Below, piece by piece: positions 18,353 through 26,935 of a stretch of DNA of 64,000 nucleotides. The notes beneath the pieces were generated by a model that was given only the letters and a program-made list of their open reading frames with translations, had not been told where the DNA came from and made no database searches. The DNA lies in the NCBI GenBank assembly GCA_964561455.1, contig CAZLPS010000004.1:1-64000 (forward strand). The letters are read 5' to 3'. The position numbers and the translations under genes were made by a program. Source of the stretch: JABDGR01 sp964561455. GTDB taxonomy: Bacteria; Verrucomicrobiota; Verrucomicrobiia; Opitutales; JABDGR01. Within the stretch, counting starts at the first letter, position 1, and each line of letters begins with the position of its first letter.

Positions 18353-18571
18353 ATGAGCGAAAAAGAACGTTTCCTGCCCCATCTTAAGCAGATTCGCGCC
18401 GCCGCACAGGAACTGCCCGATGCGGAACTTTGGCCCAGCGCCGAATACATCGTCGAACTTAAAGGCGAACATAGCAGCCATCTGCTCACTTTTCGGCGCA
18501 CCTCCTACCTCAGCAAAACCCGCGGCAAAACACACAAGTGGCTGTACGAAGGCAAGATGTGGGTGGGATAA
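18353..18571 (+). CDS. Small conserved-looking protein of unknown function
   Basis: This 72-residue soluble protein begins at ATG 18353. It has an N-terminal amphipathic helix (EKERFLPHLKQIRAAAQEL) followed by beta-like, basic segments (YIVELKGEHSSHLLTFRRTSYLSKT). Composition looks coding and differs from the repeat DNA that follows. I do not recognise it. It is about 150 bp ahead of ruvX on the same strand. Confidence 0.45.
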   Translation: MSEKERFLPHLKQIRAAAQELPDAELWPSAEYIVELKGEHSSHLLTFRRTSYLSKTRGKTHKWLYEGKMWVG

Positions 18572-18718
18572 GGAGAAGGATGAGGTATGAAGGATGAACG
18601 CAGCGGAGCCACCTAAAGGGAACCGTTTTGAGTTTGAACTCCACAGCCCCCGTTTCAATGTCCACTCTTATTGGGGTCTTGATTCATCCTTCATCCCTCC
18701 ACCGTCATCCTTCCGAAC
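18572..18718. repeat. Heptad GGATGAA/TTCATCC repeats as inverted arms before ruvX
   Basis: A purine arm (AAGGATGAGGTATGAAGGAT at about 18574-18596) and the inverse pyrimidine arm (TTCATCCTTCATCCC at about 18682-18700) flank this spacer. The second arm ends next to the ruvX start. The same heptad occurs before the start at 60531. Confidence 0.6.
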
Positions 18719-19186
18719 ATGTCCTTCCTTGGTCTTGATTATGGCACCAAACGCTGGGGGTTGAGTTTTGGCGACGAACTTGGCCTGGCGGTTCCCCTGG
18801 CGGCGGCCGTTGCCCCGGAGGCAGAACAGCGCTTTGCCCAGGTGGCCCGCGAGATTACTATGCGCAAAATTGCCGAACTCGTCGTCGGGTATCCCTATAA
18901 TATGGACGGCACCGCCGGCTTCAAAGCCCGCGAGGTGGACGCCTTTATTGCCGAGTTGGAGCGCCGGTTCAAATTGCCCGTCCACCGCACCGACGAGCGC
19001 CTGACTTCGCACGAAGCTTCGAGCCAAACCCGCGCCAAGCGGTCCAAGCGCCCGCGCACTGCCGCCGCCCACCGGGCGGCCCGCGCCACCGGCGAGTTGG
19101 ATTCCCGTGCGGCCACCATCATACTGCAGGATTTCCTTGATTCGCGTCATGGTCCGGCACTCCTGCCACCGGAAGATATGCCTTAG
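18719..19186 (+). CDS. ruvX: Putative pre-16S rRNA nuclease / RuvX (YqgF) family
   Basis: YqgF/RuvX is an RNase H-fold nuclease implicated in 16S rRNA 5' maturation and, in some bacteria, Holliday junction processing. The 155-residue protein shows LGLDYGTKRWGLSFGD at its start (catalytic Asp6 and the nucleotide-binding turn), a VVGYPYNMDG strand, the TDERLTS acidic motif and a C-terminal DSRAATIILQDFLD acidic helix. It heads a run of plus-strand genes that continues with pdxJ, acpS, nnr and dprA. Confidence 0.9.
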   Translation: MSFLGLDYGTKRWGLSFGDELGLAVPLAAAVAPEAEQRFAQVAREITMRKIAELVVGYPYNMDGTAGFKAREVDAFIAELERRFKLPVHRTDERLTSHEASSQTRAKRSKRPRTAAAHRAARATGELDSRAATIILQDFLDSRHGPALLPPEDMP

Positions 19187-19262
19187 TATCCCGTTTTTAG
19201 TTCCTGGTTGAACAAGCGCCTCGTTTGCGCAAAACTAGGAACTGGAACCCAAGGACTGGAAC

Positions 19263-20024
19263 ATGCTGAAAATGCGCGAAACGCCCCTATTGCTCGGGTT
19301 GAACATTGACCACGCCGCCACCCTGCGCCAGGCGCGGTACCGCCATTTCGCACGCGATTGCGGCCAGATGGTCGAGCCTGATCCCGTTGCCCTGGCCTTG
19401 TGCGCCGAGCGTGCCGGCGCAGACGGCATCACGCTGCACCTGCGTGAAGACCGCCGCCACATCCAGGAAGGAGACGTCCGCCGCCTGCGTGAGTGCGTGC
19501 AAACTCGGCTTAACCTTGAAATGTCCTGCACTCCCGAGATGGTCGCTCTGGCCCGGAACATACAGCCGGAATTCGCCTGCTTGGTGCCGGAAAATCGCGA
19601 GGAAGTCACCACGGAAGGCGGGTTGGATGTCACCCACTCGCGCGTGGCGGATACCGTCAAAGCCCTCCTCGATGCCGGGATTAAAACCAGCCTGTTCATT
19701 GATGCCACGACGGAGGCGCTGGAAATTGCCGCCGACATCGGCAGCCCGTACGTCGAACTGCACACTGGCGCGTTTGCACATTCCTATTATGGTCCCGGTC
19801 GTGCCGCCGAATTGGAGAAGCTCCAGCACGCCGCCGCCTTGGGCCACGAACTCGGACTCATCGTCAATGCCGGCCACGGCATCAATTATATCAATATTGC
19901 CGAGGTGCGCGAGATCCCGTGGCTGCATGAACTGAATATTGGCCACAGCATCATGTGCCGGGCGTTGTTCACCGGCATCGAGGAAGCCGTCCGCGAAATG
20001 AAGGCCCGCATGCATGGGGCGTAG
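19263..20024 (+). CDS. pdxJ: Pyridoxine 5'-phosphate synthase
   Basis: PdxJ condenses 1-deoxyxylulose 5-phosphate with aminoacetone 3-phosphate in the DXP-dependent vitamin B6 pathway. The 253-residue TIM barrel has NIDHAATLRQAR near the N-terminus, DGITLHLREDRRHI, LNLEMSC, VPENREEVTTEGG, ELHTGAF and VNAGHGINY, all PdxJ hallmarks. The pathway's other terminal enzyme, pdxA, is also in this window at 29.8 kb but is not linked. acpS follows, a very common pairing. Confidence 0.97.
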   Translation: MLKMRETPLLLGLNIDHAATLRQARYRHFARDCGQMVEPDPVALALCAERAGADGITLHLREDRRHIQEGDVRRLRECVQTRLNLEMSCTPEMVALARNIQPEFACLVPENREEVTTEGGLDVTHSRVADTVKALLDAGIKTSLFIDATTEALEIAADIGSPYVELHTGAFAHSYYGPGRAAELEKLQHAAALGHELGLIVNAGHGINYINIAEVREIPWLHELNIGHSIMCRALFTGIEEAVREMKARMHGA

Positions 20025-20141
20025 ACCACGTTTAACCACGAAAGGGCACGAAAATGACGCTTTGAGAAAGCCATGTGCCTCCGTGGATGAAAATGTCTGG
20101 CATTTCCCAATTTCCATCTTCCATTTCCACTCTGATTTCCC

Positions 20142-20552
20142 GTGTCCTTCCCCGCTGAATCCACTATTGGCCGCCTTGTCCTCGGCGTCGGCACCGACCT
20201 CGTCGACGTCGCGCGCATCCGCTCCGCCCTCGAGCGCCATGGCGACCGGTTCCTGCGCCGGCTTTATACCGAAGAGGAAATTGCCTACTGCCGAAAAAAT
20301 CGCGACCCACTGCCCTTCTTCGCCGCCCGGTTCGCGGCCAAGGAGGCCGCCTCCAAAGCTTTCGGCACCGGCATTGCCCGCGGCTTCGGCTGGAAGACCT
20401 TTTCGGTTGCACATAATGAGCATGGCGCGCCTCTCGCGGTCCTTGATGTCGCTGGAAAAAAGCTGCTCGCCGAGCGGGGGGCCACTGACCTGCTGGTCTC
20501 GCTCACCCACACCGGCAGCATGGCCCAGGCGATAGTTTTGCTCGTGAAATGA
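20142..20552 (+). CDS. acpS: Holo-[acyl-carrier-protein] synthase
   Basis: AcpS transfers 4'-phosphopantetheine from CoA to acyl carrier protein. The 136-residue product shows GTDLVDVARI, the metal-binding region FAARFAAKEAASKAFGTGI, and LLVSLTHTG near the C-terminus. The start is a GTG at 20142; the first eight residues precede the conserved core. A stretch of TTTCC-type heptads lies just upstream. It follows pdxJ on the same strand. Confidence 0.95.
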   Translation: MSFPAESTIGRLVLGVGTDLVDVARIRSALERHGDRFLRRLYTEEEIAYCRKNRDPLPFFAARFAAKEAASKAFGTGIARGFGWKTFSVAHNEHGAPLAVLDVAGKKLLAERGATDLLVSLTHTGSMAQAIVLLVK

Positions 20553-20652
20553 GGCCGCCGGGGTTTAGGATTGTTAGGTCACCGCTTCCCCCCACGCTTG
20601 AATGATTTTCGTGGCTATTCGTGGATAAAGATTTATATACTCATTCCCGCCC

Positions 20653-22209
20653 ATGCCGACCACCCATCCCATCCTAACTTGCACTGAAGCCCGTGCCTGG
20701 GAACACCACCTTTTGGGTGACGATGTAGAAAAGGCCTGGGGTGCCATGCAGCGGGCGGGTGCCGGGGTGGGTGCCGCCGTGCTGCGCGATTTTGTCCAAT
20801 GGCGCCCGCTCCCTCGCGACCCGCGGGTGCTCGTGCTGGCCGGTTCGGGCCATAACGGCGGCGACGCCCTGCTCGCCGCCCGTGAGATCTTGCGCGCCCG
20901 CCCACGCGGCCGCATTACGGCGGTGCTGCTGGAGCCGATCGAGAAATTAAAATCCCTCGCCCGGCGCGCCTGGGATGAATTGGCGATGAATTCCGGCGTG
21001 GAGAGCATTTCCCCCGCACCCTTCCATTCCCGCCTGGATGCCGGCGAGATCTGGGATGTTACGCTCGACGGACTTTATGGCATGTCGTTCCGCCCGCCGT
21101 TACCGGAGGCGGCCCGCGCCATTCTCACCGCAGTCAACGACACCCCGGGCGCAACCGGCTTTCGCGCGGCGGTTGACCTGCCCAGTGGAATCGCCGACGA
21201 CAGCGGCGACCTGGCCTTCAAGGCGGACTTTACCTATGCCACCGGCATTGCCAAGCAACCATTGTTCAATCAGGCATATATGCCCTGGGTTGGGCGAATC
21301 CGTTATATAGACATTGGATTTTTCGAAAAACCATATGACGGACCGCGCGCCGATGCGGAGGAAATTCTGCTCCCGACGATTCTTGAACCCTTGGGCCGCT
21401 TGCGCGATTCCGCCGGTGACAAACGCTCTTTCGGCCACTTGGTGGTGGTCTCCGGTTCACGGGCATACCCGGGCGCGCAAATGTTGAACGTGCTCGGGGC
21501 CTTGCGCGCTGGCGCGGGTCTGGTGACTGCGCTGACTCCCTACAGTCACGCGCCGGCCTTTGCCGCCGCGCGTCCGGAGGCCATCTGGCGCGCCTGCCCG
21601 GAGGAAATGGATGGCTGCCATGGTGCGGCCACGTTTGGCGCCGTGCGCGATTTGCAGGGCCGAGCTTCCGCCGTCCTCGCAGGCTCCGGTTTGGGGCGCG
21701 GCGTCGGCACCCAGAACTTGCTGCCCTTAATGGCGAAGACTTGTCTGTTGCCTCTGGTGCTTGATGCCGACGCGCTGACGCCGAAAGTCCTGCAATCCGT
21801 GATTGAACGCCCCGAGGGCGCCGGCCCGGTGGTCATCACGCCGCATGCCGGCGAATTCGCCCGCATCGCGGGGGAAGGCGCGCACTTGGCCGATTTTTGC
21901 CGCGAGCATCGCGTGATTACTGTGCTCAAAGGGCCGGTCACCCGCATTTGCGACGGCGCGCGAACCTGGTGCAGCACTCTCGGAGGCCCCGTGCTGGCGC
22001 GCGGCGGCAGCGGTGACGTGCTCGCCGGCATCATCGGTGCACTCATCGCCCAACGTGCGGGCGAGCCCATGCTCGCCGCCGCCCGCGGGGTAGTCTGGCA
22101 CGGTCTGGCGGCGGACGCCTTGGCCCGCGCGCGAGGCGACACCGCCGCGCTCATCGGCGAATTACCCGGCCATTTGCCGGAGGTGCTGCGCAACGAATGG
22201 GGTTATTGA
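20653..22209 (+). CDS. nnr: Bifunctional NAD(P)HX epimerase/dehydratase
   Basis: This enzyme repairs hydrated NAD(P)H: the N-terminal YjeF domain epimerises NAD(P)HX and the C-terminal ribokinase-like domain dehydrates it with ADP or ATP. Residues 1-220 contain LVLAGSGHNGGDALLAAR and AVDLPSGI. Residues 245-518 contain VVVSGSRAYPGA, VLAGSGLGRG, VLDADALTP, ITPHAGEF and the ARGGSGDVLAGIIG anion-hole motif. The length of 518 fits the fused form. dprA starts 2 bp after its stop codon, so they are co-transcribed. Confidence 0.95.
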   Translation: MPTTHPILTCTEARAWEHHLLGDDVEKAWGAMQRAGAGVGAAVLRDFVQWRPLPRDPRVLVLAGSGHNGGDALLAAREILRARPRGRITAVLLEPIEKLKSLARRAWDELAMNSGVESISPAPFHSRLDAGEIWDVTLDGLYGMSFRPPLPEAARAILTAVNDTPGATGFRAAVDLPSGIADDSGDLAFKADFTYATGIAKQPLFNQAYMPWVGRIRYIDIGFFEKPYDGPRADAEEILLPTILEPLGRLRDSAGDKRSFGHLVVVSGSRAYPGAQMLNVLGALRAGAGLVTALTPYSHAPAFAAARPEAIWRACPEEMDGCHGAATFGAVRDLQGRASAVLAGSGLGRGVGTQNLLPLMAKTCLLPLVLDADALTPKVLQSVIERPEGAGPVVITPHAGEFARIAGEGAHLADFCREHRVITVLKGPVTRICDGARTWCSTLGGPVLARGGSGDVLAGIIGALIAQRAGEPMLAAARGVVWHGLAADALARARGDTAALIGELPGHLPEVLRNEWGY

Positions 22210-22210
22210 C

Positions 22211-23344
22211 ATGGAAGAAAACCTCACACGCCGCCAGGCCTTAATGGTCCTGAACGCCCTGCCGAACATCGGTCCCATTACTACTGGCCGGCTGCTTGAG
22301 GCATTTGACGGCGACCCGGCCCGCGGGCTCGCGGCGACGGCGCGGGAGCTAAAGCAAATTGAGCGCGTCGGGCCCACCATCGCCGAGACCATCACCCATT
22401 GGCGCAAACATTTTGATTTGGAAAAGGAAGAGGCCAATTTGACCAAGCTCGGCGGAAAATTTATCATCGGCACCGACCCCGAATACCCTCCCCTCTTGCG
22501 CGACATCAGCGACCCGCCCTCCGGCCTCTATTGCCTCGGCGATTATTCGGGCAGCGACCATGCCGTGGCCATCGTGGGCAGCCGACGCTCGACGCTCTAT
22601 GGCCTCGCGGTGGCCAAACGCCTCGCCAGTGACCTGTCGAAACTGGGCTTCTGGATGGTTAGTGGCGGCGCGCGCGGGATTGACCTCGCGGCGCACGAGG
22701 GCGCGCTTGACGCCGGCGGCAAGACCGCCGTGGTACTCGGCTGCGGCGTGGACATCGTCTACCCGCCGGAACACCTCGATTTGTTCCGCCGCGTCGCCAA
22801 GCAGGGCGCCGTCCTCAGTGAATTTCCACTCGGGCGCAGCGCGGACAAGCAAACGTTTCCCATGCGCAACCGTATCATCGCGGGAATGAGCCGCGCCACC
22901 ATTGTGGTGGAATCCGACGTGAACGGCGGCAGCATGATCACCGCCCGGCAGGCCGTGGATTACGGGCGCGAGGTGTTCGCGGTTCCGGGCCGCATTGACC
23001 AAGTTTCCAGCCGCGGCTGCCACAAACTCATCCGCGAAGGGGAGGCGAAGCTGCTCACCGGCGTGGATGACATTTTGGTCGAGTGGAAATATACTGGCCA
23101 ACTGGACATCGACCTCGACCAACCCATGCCCCATGCCGCGCCCGCCAGCGCCGAAATCCTTGCCAGCCTCGGCGACGATGCCGCCCGGATTTTCGCGCTG
23201 CTCACCGGCGGCAAACCCGCGCACCCCGACGAATTATCCGGCCAAACCGAACTGCCCAGCGCGCGCGTAGCGGCGTCGTTATTGTTGCTGGAATTAAAAC
23301 GCCTGGTGGTGAAGAGAGCAGATGGAAGGTTTGAGGCCCGGTGA
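22211..23344 (+). CDS. dprA: DNA-processing protein DprA
   Basis: DprA (Smf) binds incoming single-stranded DNA and loads RecA during natural transformation. The 377-residue protein has an N-terminal helix-hairpin-helix-like region (LPNIGPITTGRLLEAF), the Rossmann-like core (AIVGSRRSTLYGLAVAKRLA, SGGARGIDLAAHEGAL, VVLGCGVDIVYPPEH, PMRNRIIAGMS, VNGGSMITARQAVDYGREVFAVPG) and a C-terminal winged-helix-like segment. It suggests competence or at least recombination-linked DNA handling. Confidence 0.96.
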   Translation: MEENLTRRQALMVLNALPNIGPITTGRLLEAFDGDPARGLAATARELKQIERVGPTIAETITHWRKHFDLEKEEANLTKLGGKFIIGTDPEYPPLLRDISDPPSGLYCLGDYSGSDHAVAIVGSRRSTLYGLAVAKRLASDLSKLGFWMVSGGARGIDLAAHEGALDAGGKTAVVLGCGVDIVYPPEHLDLFRRVAKQGAVLSEFPLGRSADKQTFPMRNRIIAGMSRATIVVESDVNGGSMITARQAVDYGREVFAVPGRIDQVSSRGCHKLIREGEAKLLTGVDDILVEWKYTGQLDIDLDQPMPHAAPASAEILASLGDDAARIFALLTGGKPAHPDELSGQTELPSARVAASLLLLELKRLVVKRADGRFEAR

Positions 23345-23430
23345 AGCACGAAACGGGGAGCAGGGAGTTCACGACCAGAATACTTGCTCTTACTCCATGC
23401 TCCCTTCTCCCCGCTCCAAGCTTCACGCTC

Positions 23431-23775
23431 TCAGCCCGGCGGCCACCGCAGCGACCGGCCAGCGAGCAAATGCAGATGCAGGTGCGGCACTGATTCGCCG
23501 CCGTCGACGCCATGATTAATGACAACGCGATAGCCACGATCGAGTTTGAGGTCGCGAGCGATACGCGCGGCCGTCAGCAGCAAATGACCCAGCAGCGATT
23601 GGTCGGCGGGACTGGCATCGCCGAGGCGCACGATTTGCTTTTTCGGAACAATCAGGATGTGTGTGGGCGCCTGCGGATTGATGTCGCGAAACGCGTAACA
23701 GACGTCATCCTCGTAAACGGAGGTGCTGGGAATCTCACGCGCGATGATGCGCTGGAAGATGGTCTTTTCAGGCAT
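23431..23775 (-). CDS. HIT-family (HinT-like) nucleotide hydrolase
   Basis: HIT proteins hydrolyse nucleoside phosphoramidates. The 114-residue protein from ATG 23775 begins EKTIFQRIIAREIPSTSVYED, has FRDINPQAPTHILIVPKK and ends with the HIT triad SVPHLHLHLLAGR. The frame is open to 23793, but the downstream ATG places the start at the usual HinT position. It lies convergent with dprA, with repeat DNA in between (a GGGGAGCAGGGAG arm at 23355 and its inverse near 23400-23415). Confidence 0.93.
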   Translation of the reverse strand: MPEKTIFQRIIAREIPSTSVYEDDVCYAFRDINPQAPTHILIVPKKQIVRLGDASPADQSLLGHLLLTAARIARDLKLDRGYRVVINHGVDGGESVPHLHLHLLAGRSLRWPPG

Positions 23776-23822
23776 GGCGGGAACGTAACACAAGATGCCA
23801 GAAATGCGAGGGAAAATTTTTG

Positions 23823-23908
23823 GACGGAATTAACAAAATTAATCGAATTGGACCTGGCGCCTTTCAATAATCTCTTCAAATTCTGTCAATTCTGTCAAAA
23901 AACTCCGT
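23823..23908. repeat. Nine-bp-period ACAGAATTG-type repeat, inverted arms
   Basis: One arm (GACGGAATTAACAAAATTAA at about 23823) faces a second (AAATTCTGTCAATTCTGTC at about 23880-23900). The same family is found at 28857-28937 and at about 44220. Confidence 0.7.
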
Positions 23909-23920
23909 CCCTGGCGCGAT

Positions 23921-24394
23921 TTACAAAAAAAGCAAATGTAACACTGTTCTTGGTGACGTTTGGGCCGCCGCGGTTTCCTGAATGTACGCCATCGCCGACT
24001 GGTAGCGTGCCCGCGCCCGCGCTGTCCAGCGGCGCCCCGGTGGGCAGGCCAGACGGCGGAGGCCCGTGGTGAGCAACACCCCCTCGCGGTAGCCAGCCAG
24101 CGGGCGCAACGCGGCCAGCACGCGCTCGCGAATCCAAAGCGGATCCCAAATCTGCTCGCGCAAGTCAAGGTGGACAAATTTGGGCGCGCGTTGGTGGTGG
24201 CTAAGGAGGCCCAATAAAGCTTCCGCGGCAAACTCGAGCGTGGCGGCATCCGGTCCGCCGGAAACGGCGTTTTCGAGGGTGAAATCCACCGCCGCCAGCA
24301 CCTGTTTGGCCAGTTCGGCGTCGGCGCCGACGGCTACGCTCAATAGCGTGTGCAACGCGCGCAAGGGCGGCAAAGGTTCGGTCGTGGGAGGCAT
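23921..24394 (-). CDS. Hypothetical protein
   Basis: This is a 157-residue predicted soluble, helical protein of unknown function. It has Leu/Ala-rich helices (ALHTLLSVAVGADAELAKQVLAAVDFTLE), then a segment REQIWDPLWIRERVLAALRPL and a basic stretch with RRWTARARARYQSAMAYIQE. The coding look is good, but the last residues run into spacer repeat DNA. It may be the last gene of a minus-strand group or an independent one. No family recognised. Confidence 0.5.
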   Translation of the reverse strand: MPPTTEPLPPLRALHTLLSVAVGADAELAKQVLAAVDFTLENAVSGGPDAATLEFAAEALLGLLSHHQRAPKFVHLDLREQIWDPLWIRERVLAALRPLAGYREGVLLTTGLRRLACPPGRRWTARARARYQSAMAYIQETAAAQTSPRTVLHLLFL

Positions 24395-24485
24395 GGATGA
24401 TGGGGCATCCACGAATTGACACGAATCCTGCCAAATGAGAAGGGAAAGTTATTCACTAAAATTTTTCGAAGGCTCGGGCATCTCC

Positions 24486-24923
24486 TCAATGACTGCCGAC
24501 GCTGTGATTAACGACCATATGGTCCAACATGATAATATCTGACTTGCACTGAAATACGAATGCGAAAAACACAAAAACAAAAAAGAAAACCATCAACCCC
24601 AGAAGCCAAACGGCGATTCGGTGTTTTGAATTTGGCTGCCATATCATCCAAAGGTGTGCGACCGCCAGCCCAATTAGTGCCGGCAGACTAAAAAATCGGT
24701 GTTCCCGTACAAGACGCGCGAAATTGATGAATCCCGAGACGGTAAGCGTAAGCGGCGCACCAATTGCCTTCTCGATCTCCCCGAACGCGGGTACCAAAAG
24801 CAACCATAGCGTCGAATTGACGGTGTGAGCGAAAACCACCAGAATTGACCCTAACACCGCCTGTCGGCGCCAAAATCGTTTGGAGGCATGCGGGGATGGA
24901 GCGATTGCAGTGGTCGCGGCCAT
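24486..24923 (-). CDS. Small polytopic membrane protein, paralogue 1
   Basis: This 145-residue protein has three predicted membrane helices: about residues 22-48 (LGSILVVFAHTVNSTLWLLL), 78-97 and 104-124 (VFFFVFVFFAFVF). It has the same length and helix layout as the gene at 25100-25537, with shared features WRRQAVLG / WWQAVFG, an L.VP segment after helix 1 and FFSLPALIGLA / YSLLSLPVFAGLA. The two are probably old tandem duplicates. Function unknown. Confidence 0.55.
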   Translation of the reverse strand: MAATTAIAPSPHASKRFWRRQAVLGSILVVFAHTVNSTLWLLLVPAFGEIEKAIGAPLTLTVSGFINFARLVREHRFFSLPALIGLAVAHLWMIWQPNSKHRIAVWLLGLMVFFFVFVFFAFVFQCKSDIIMLDHMVVNHSVGSH

Positions 24924-25099
24924 GGAGTATTATCTTTGAATCTGCATATATCAACACTTCCATTCCGAATTCTATTCATCAAAATTCCATTTGTTTCAAA
25001 TGGAACGCAGAACGACCCAATGGAAGAGAGAAAAACTTTCTAAAAACGCGGATTAGATTGGCGGCCAGACACCGGTTTGCCTCAGCCATGGCTCCGGCG

Positions 25100-25537
25100 T
25101 CATTTCCGGCCCAAAATCATCGTGGGATGAGGGCCAAATACAAAGATCGAATAAATTCCGGCCAACGTGATAAGGGTGATCAGACTCATCACGAGCCAAT
25201 AGGCCAAACGCTGCCAGCGATCGTGCCGCCACATCGCCCAACAGTGGAGAGCTGCAAGCCCAGCAAACACCGGCAGGCTGAGAAGGGAATACTCCCGGAT
25301 TAGATCGTCCAGTTCGAATACACGAACGAACTTTCCAAAGTGATAAATCAGTGATTCGGGCTGCGACATCGACCCATCCAGCATGCTGGCAACGCCGTCA
25401 ATCCGTGGCACCAAGTAAAACCACACCCACCAATTCCACCCATGGACAACAACCACCATCCACGTCCCAAAAACTGCCTGCCACCACCAGGCCCTCAGAT
25501 TGGCGTTTGGGAGAGTGGTTTCGACGGCGGCAAACAT
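25100..25537 (-). CDS. Small polytopic membrane protein, paralogue 2
   Basis: This is a 145-residue partner of the previous gene with three predicted membrane helices (about residues 20-45, 85-103 and 112-137) and a 35-residue extracytoplasmic-type loop between helices 1 and 2. Aromatic residues (HGWNWWVWFY) crowd the first helix. It lies immediately downstream of nrdR on the same strand. Function unknown. Confidence 0.6.
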   Translation of the reverse strand: MFAAVETTLPNANLRAWWWQAVFGTWMVVVVHGWNWWVWFYLVPRIDGVASMLDGSMSQPESLIYHFGKFVRVFELDDLIREYSLLSLPVFAGLAALHCWAMWRHDRWQRLAYWLVMSLITLITLAGIYSIFVFGPHPTMILGRK

Positions 25538-25635
25538 GATGAACGATCTCCGAATTCAGTGGTACCAACCCCGGCCAACCGGGATTCGCTTCACTCGTTT
25601 TCAACTTTTCGCGCCCAATCGTGGATCAACCCCGT

Positions 25636-26094
25636 CTATTCCAGCGCCGTCTTCAACTCCTTGATTTCCTCGGCGAGCGCGCTGATGTCCTTGAAATCCT
25701 TGTATACGCAAGCGAAGCGAACGTAGGCGATTTGGTCAATCTGCTTGAGGCGGGCCATGAGTTGCTCGCCGATGGCGCGGCTGGGGACTTCGACGTCGAA
25801 TTCTTTTTCGAGGGCGTCGGTGACTTCGGTCACGAGGAGTTCCAAGCGCTCAGCTTCAATGGGGCGTTTCTCCGTCGCCTTGCGTAGGCTGTGCAAAATT
25901 TTGGCGTGGTCGAATTCCTCGCGTCGACCGTCCTTTTTAATCACCAAAAAGCCCTCGCGGATGGTTTCTTCGAGCGTGGTGAAGCGGTGGCCACAGGCCA
26001 GGCACTGGCGCCGGCGGCGGATGGAACGGTTTTCCCGCCCGGTGCGCGTGTCGAGCACCTTGGAGTCCTCGTGGTTGCACTTCGGGCAGTTCAT
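25636..26094 (-). CDS. nrdR: Transcriptional repressor NrdR
   Basis: NrdR represses ribonucleotide reductase genes in response to bound ATP/dATP. The 152-residue protein has the N-terminal zinc ribbon (MNCPKCNHEDSKVLDTR ... RRRQCLACGHRFTT) and an ATP-cone domain (residues about 49-140: FLVIKKDGRREEFDHAKIL). Length and motifs are standard. No ribonucleotide reductase gene is in the window. Confidence 0.96.
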   Translation of the reverse strand: MNCPKCNHEDSKVLDTRTGRENRSIRRRRQCLACGHRFTTLEETIREGFLVIKKDGRREEFDHAKILHSLRKATEKRPIEAERLELLVTEVTDALEKEFDVEVPSRAIGEQLMARLKQIDQIAYVRFACVYKDFKDISALAEEIKELKTALE

Positions 26095-26099
26095 GATAG

Positions 26100-26126
26100 C
26101 GGGGAGCAGGGAGCGGGGAGCAGGGA
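26100..26126. repeat. Four heptads of GGGGAGC/AGGGAGC
   Basis: Purine-rich 7-bp units (GGGGAGC, AGGGAGC) run in tandem between pabA/trpG and nrdR. Family members are listed in the findings. Confidence 0.8.
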
Positions 26127-26153
26127 GACTGGCATTGCCAATTGATAGGACAT

Positions 26154-26717
26154 TTAGAGCTCCAAAAAGTTCTTGAGGATTTGAATGCCGCCGGCGGTGG
26201 CAAAGGATTCCGGGTGGAATTGCACGCCCCAGACCGGCAGCGTTTTATGCCGCAGGCCCATGATCTCGCCCTCCGCCGTGTCCGCGGTGACTTCCAGGCA
26301 ATCGGGCAGCGTGGCGCGCTCGACCAGCAACGAGTGGTAGCGTGTCGCTGGAAACGGGTTGGGCATGCCTTTGAACACATCCGTGTTGTGATGGCGAATG
26401 GGGGAAATCTTGCCATGCATCAACCGCCCGGCGCGCACGACTTTGCCACCGAAAAACTGGCCAACGGCCTGATGGCCAAGGCAGACGCCGAAAATCGGCT
26501 TCTTCCCCGCAAAAGCACCGATAATGTCCAGCGACACCCCGGCCTCACTGGGCGAACACGGCCCCGGCGACAGGAGCACCCGGTCCGGATTCAGCGCCAA
26601 GGCCTCGGCCACGGTGATGGCGTTGTTGCGGAACACGCGCTGCTCCACCCCGAGCTGCCCGTAGTACTGGACGAGGTTGTAAGTAAAGGAGTCGAAGTTA
26701 TCAATGACCAGCAACAT
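26154..26717 (-). CDS. pabA: Glutamine amidotransferase subunit of aminodeoxychorismate/anthranilate synthase
   Basis: PabA/TrpG releases ammonia from glutamine for p-aminobenzoate or anthranilate synthesis. The 187-residue class I amidotransferase starts MLLVIDNFDSFTYNLVQY at 26717 (a longer frame reaches 26753). It has LSPGPCSPSEAG, the nucleophile Cys in GVCLGHQAVGQFFGG and the His/Glu pair in GVQFHPESF. PabA and TrpG cannot be separated from sequence alone, and one protein may serve both pathways. The synthase partner is not in the window. aroB, of the same chorismate pathway, is divergent. Confidence 0.92.
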   Translation of the reverse strand: MLLVIDNFDSFTYNLVQYYGQLGVEQRVFRNNAITVAEALALNPDRVLLSPGPCSPSEAGVSLDIIGAFAGKKPIFGVCLGHQAVGQFFGGKVVRAGRLMHGKISPIRHHNTDVFKGMPNPFPATRYHSLLVERATLPDCLEVTADTAEGEIMGLRHKTLPVWGVQFHPESFATAGGIQILKNFLEL

Positions 26718-26795
26718 GGCTATGGGCGTTAGACCGAACCCCCAGCTTCGCATGCGGAGGGGGGCGGGGTCAAGGGCAGACGGATGTCAAGCGGG

Positions 26796-26880
26796 GAGCA
26801 GGGAGCGGGGAGCAGGGAGTCAGAATGAGACTTGGGCTTTGGGTTTGGCTCCGCGCTCCACGCTCCCTGCTCCACGCTAC
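26796..26880. repeat. GGGGAGCAGGGAG heptads with inverse arm, between pabA and aroB
   Basis: Four purine heptads at about 26797-26820 face the inverse arm (GCTCCACGCTCCCTGCTCCA at about 26855-26875). The divergent promoters of pabA and aroB must lie in the same 218-bp spacer. Confidence 0.75.
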
Positions 26881-26935
26881 GGGCGCTTTCGCGCTTTTCA
26901 TCCGCCCCGGCACCGGATAGCCTGTATTTTCTTCC

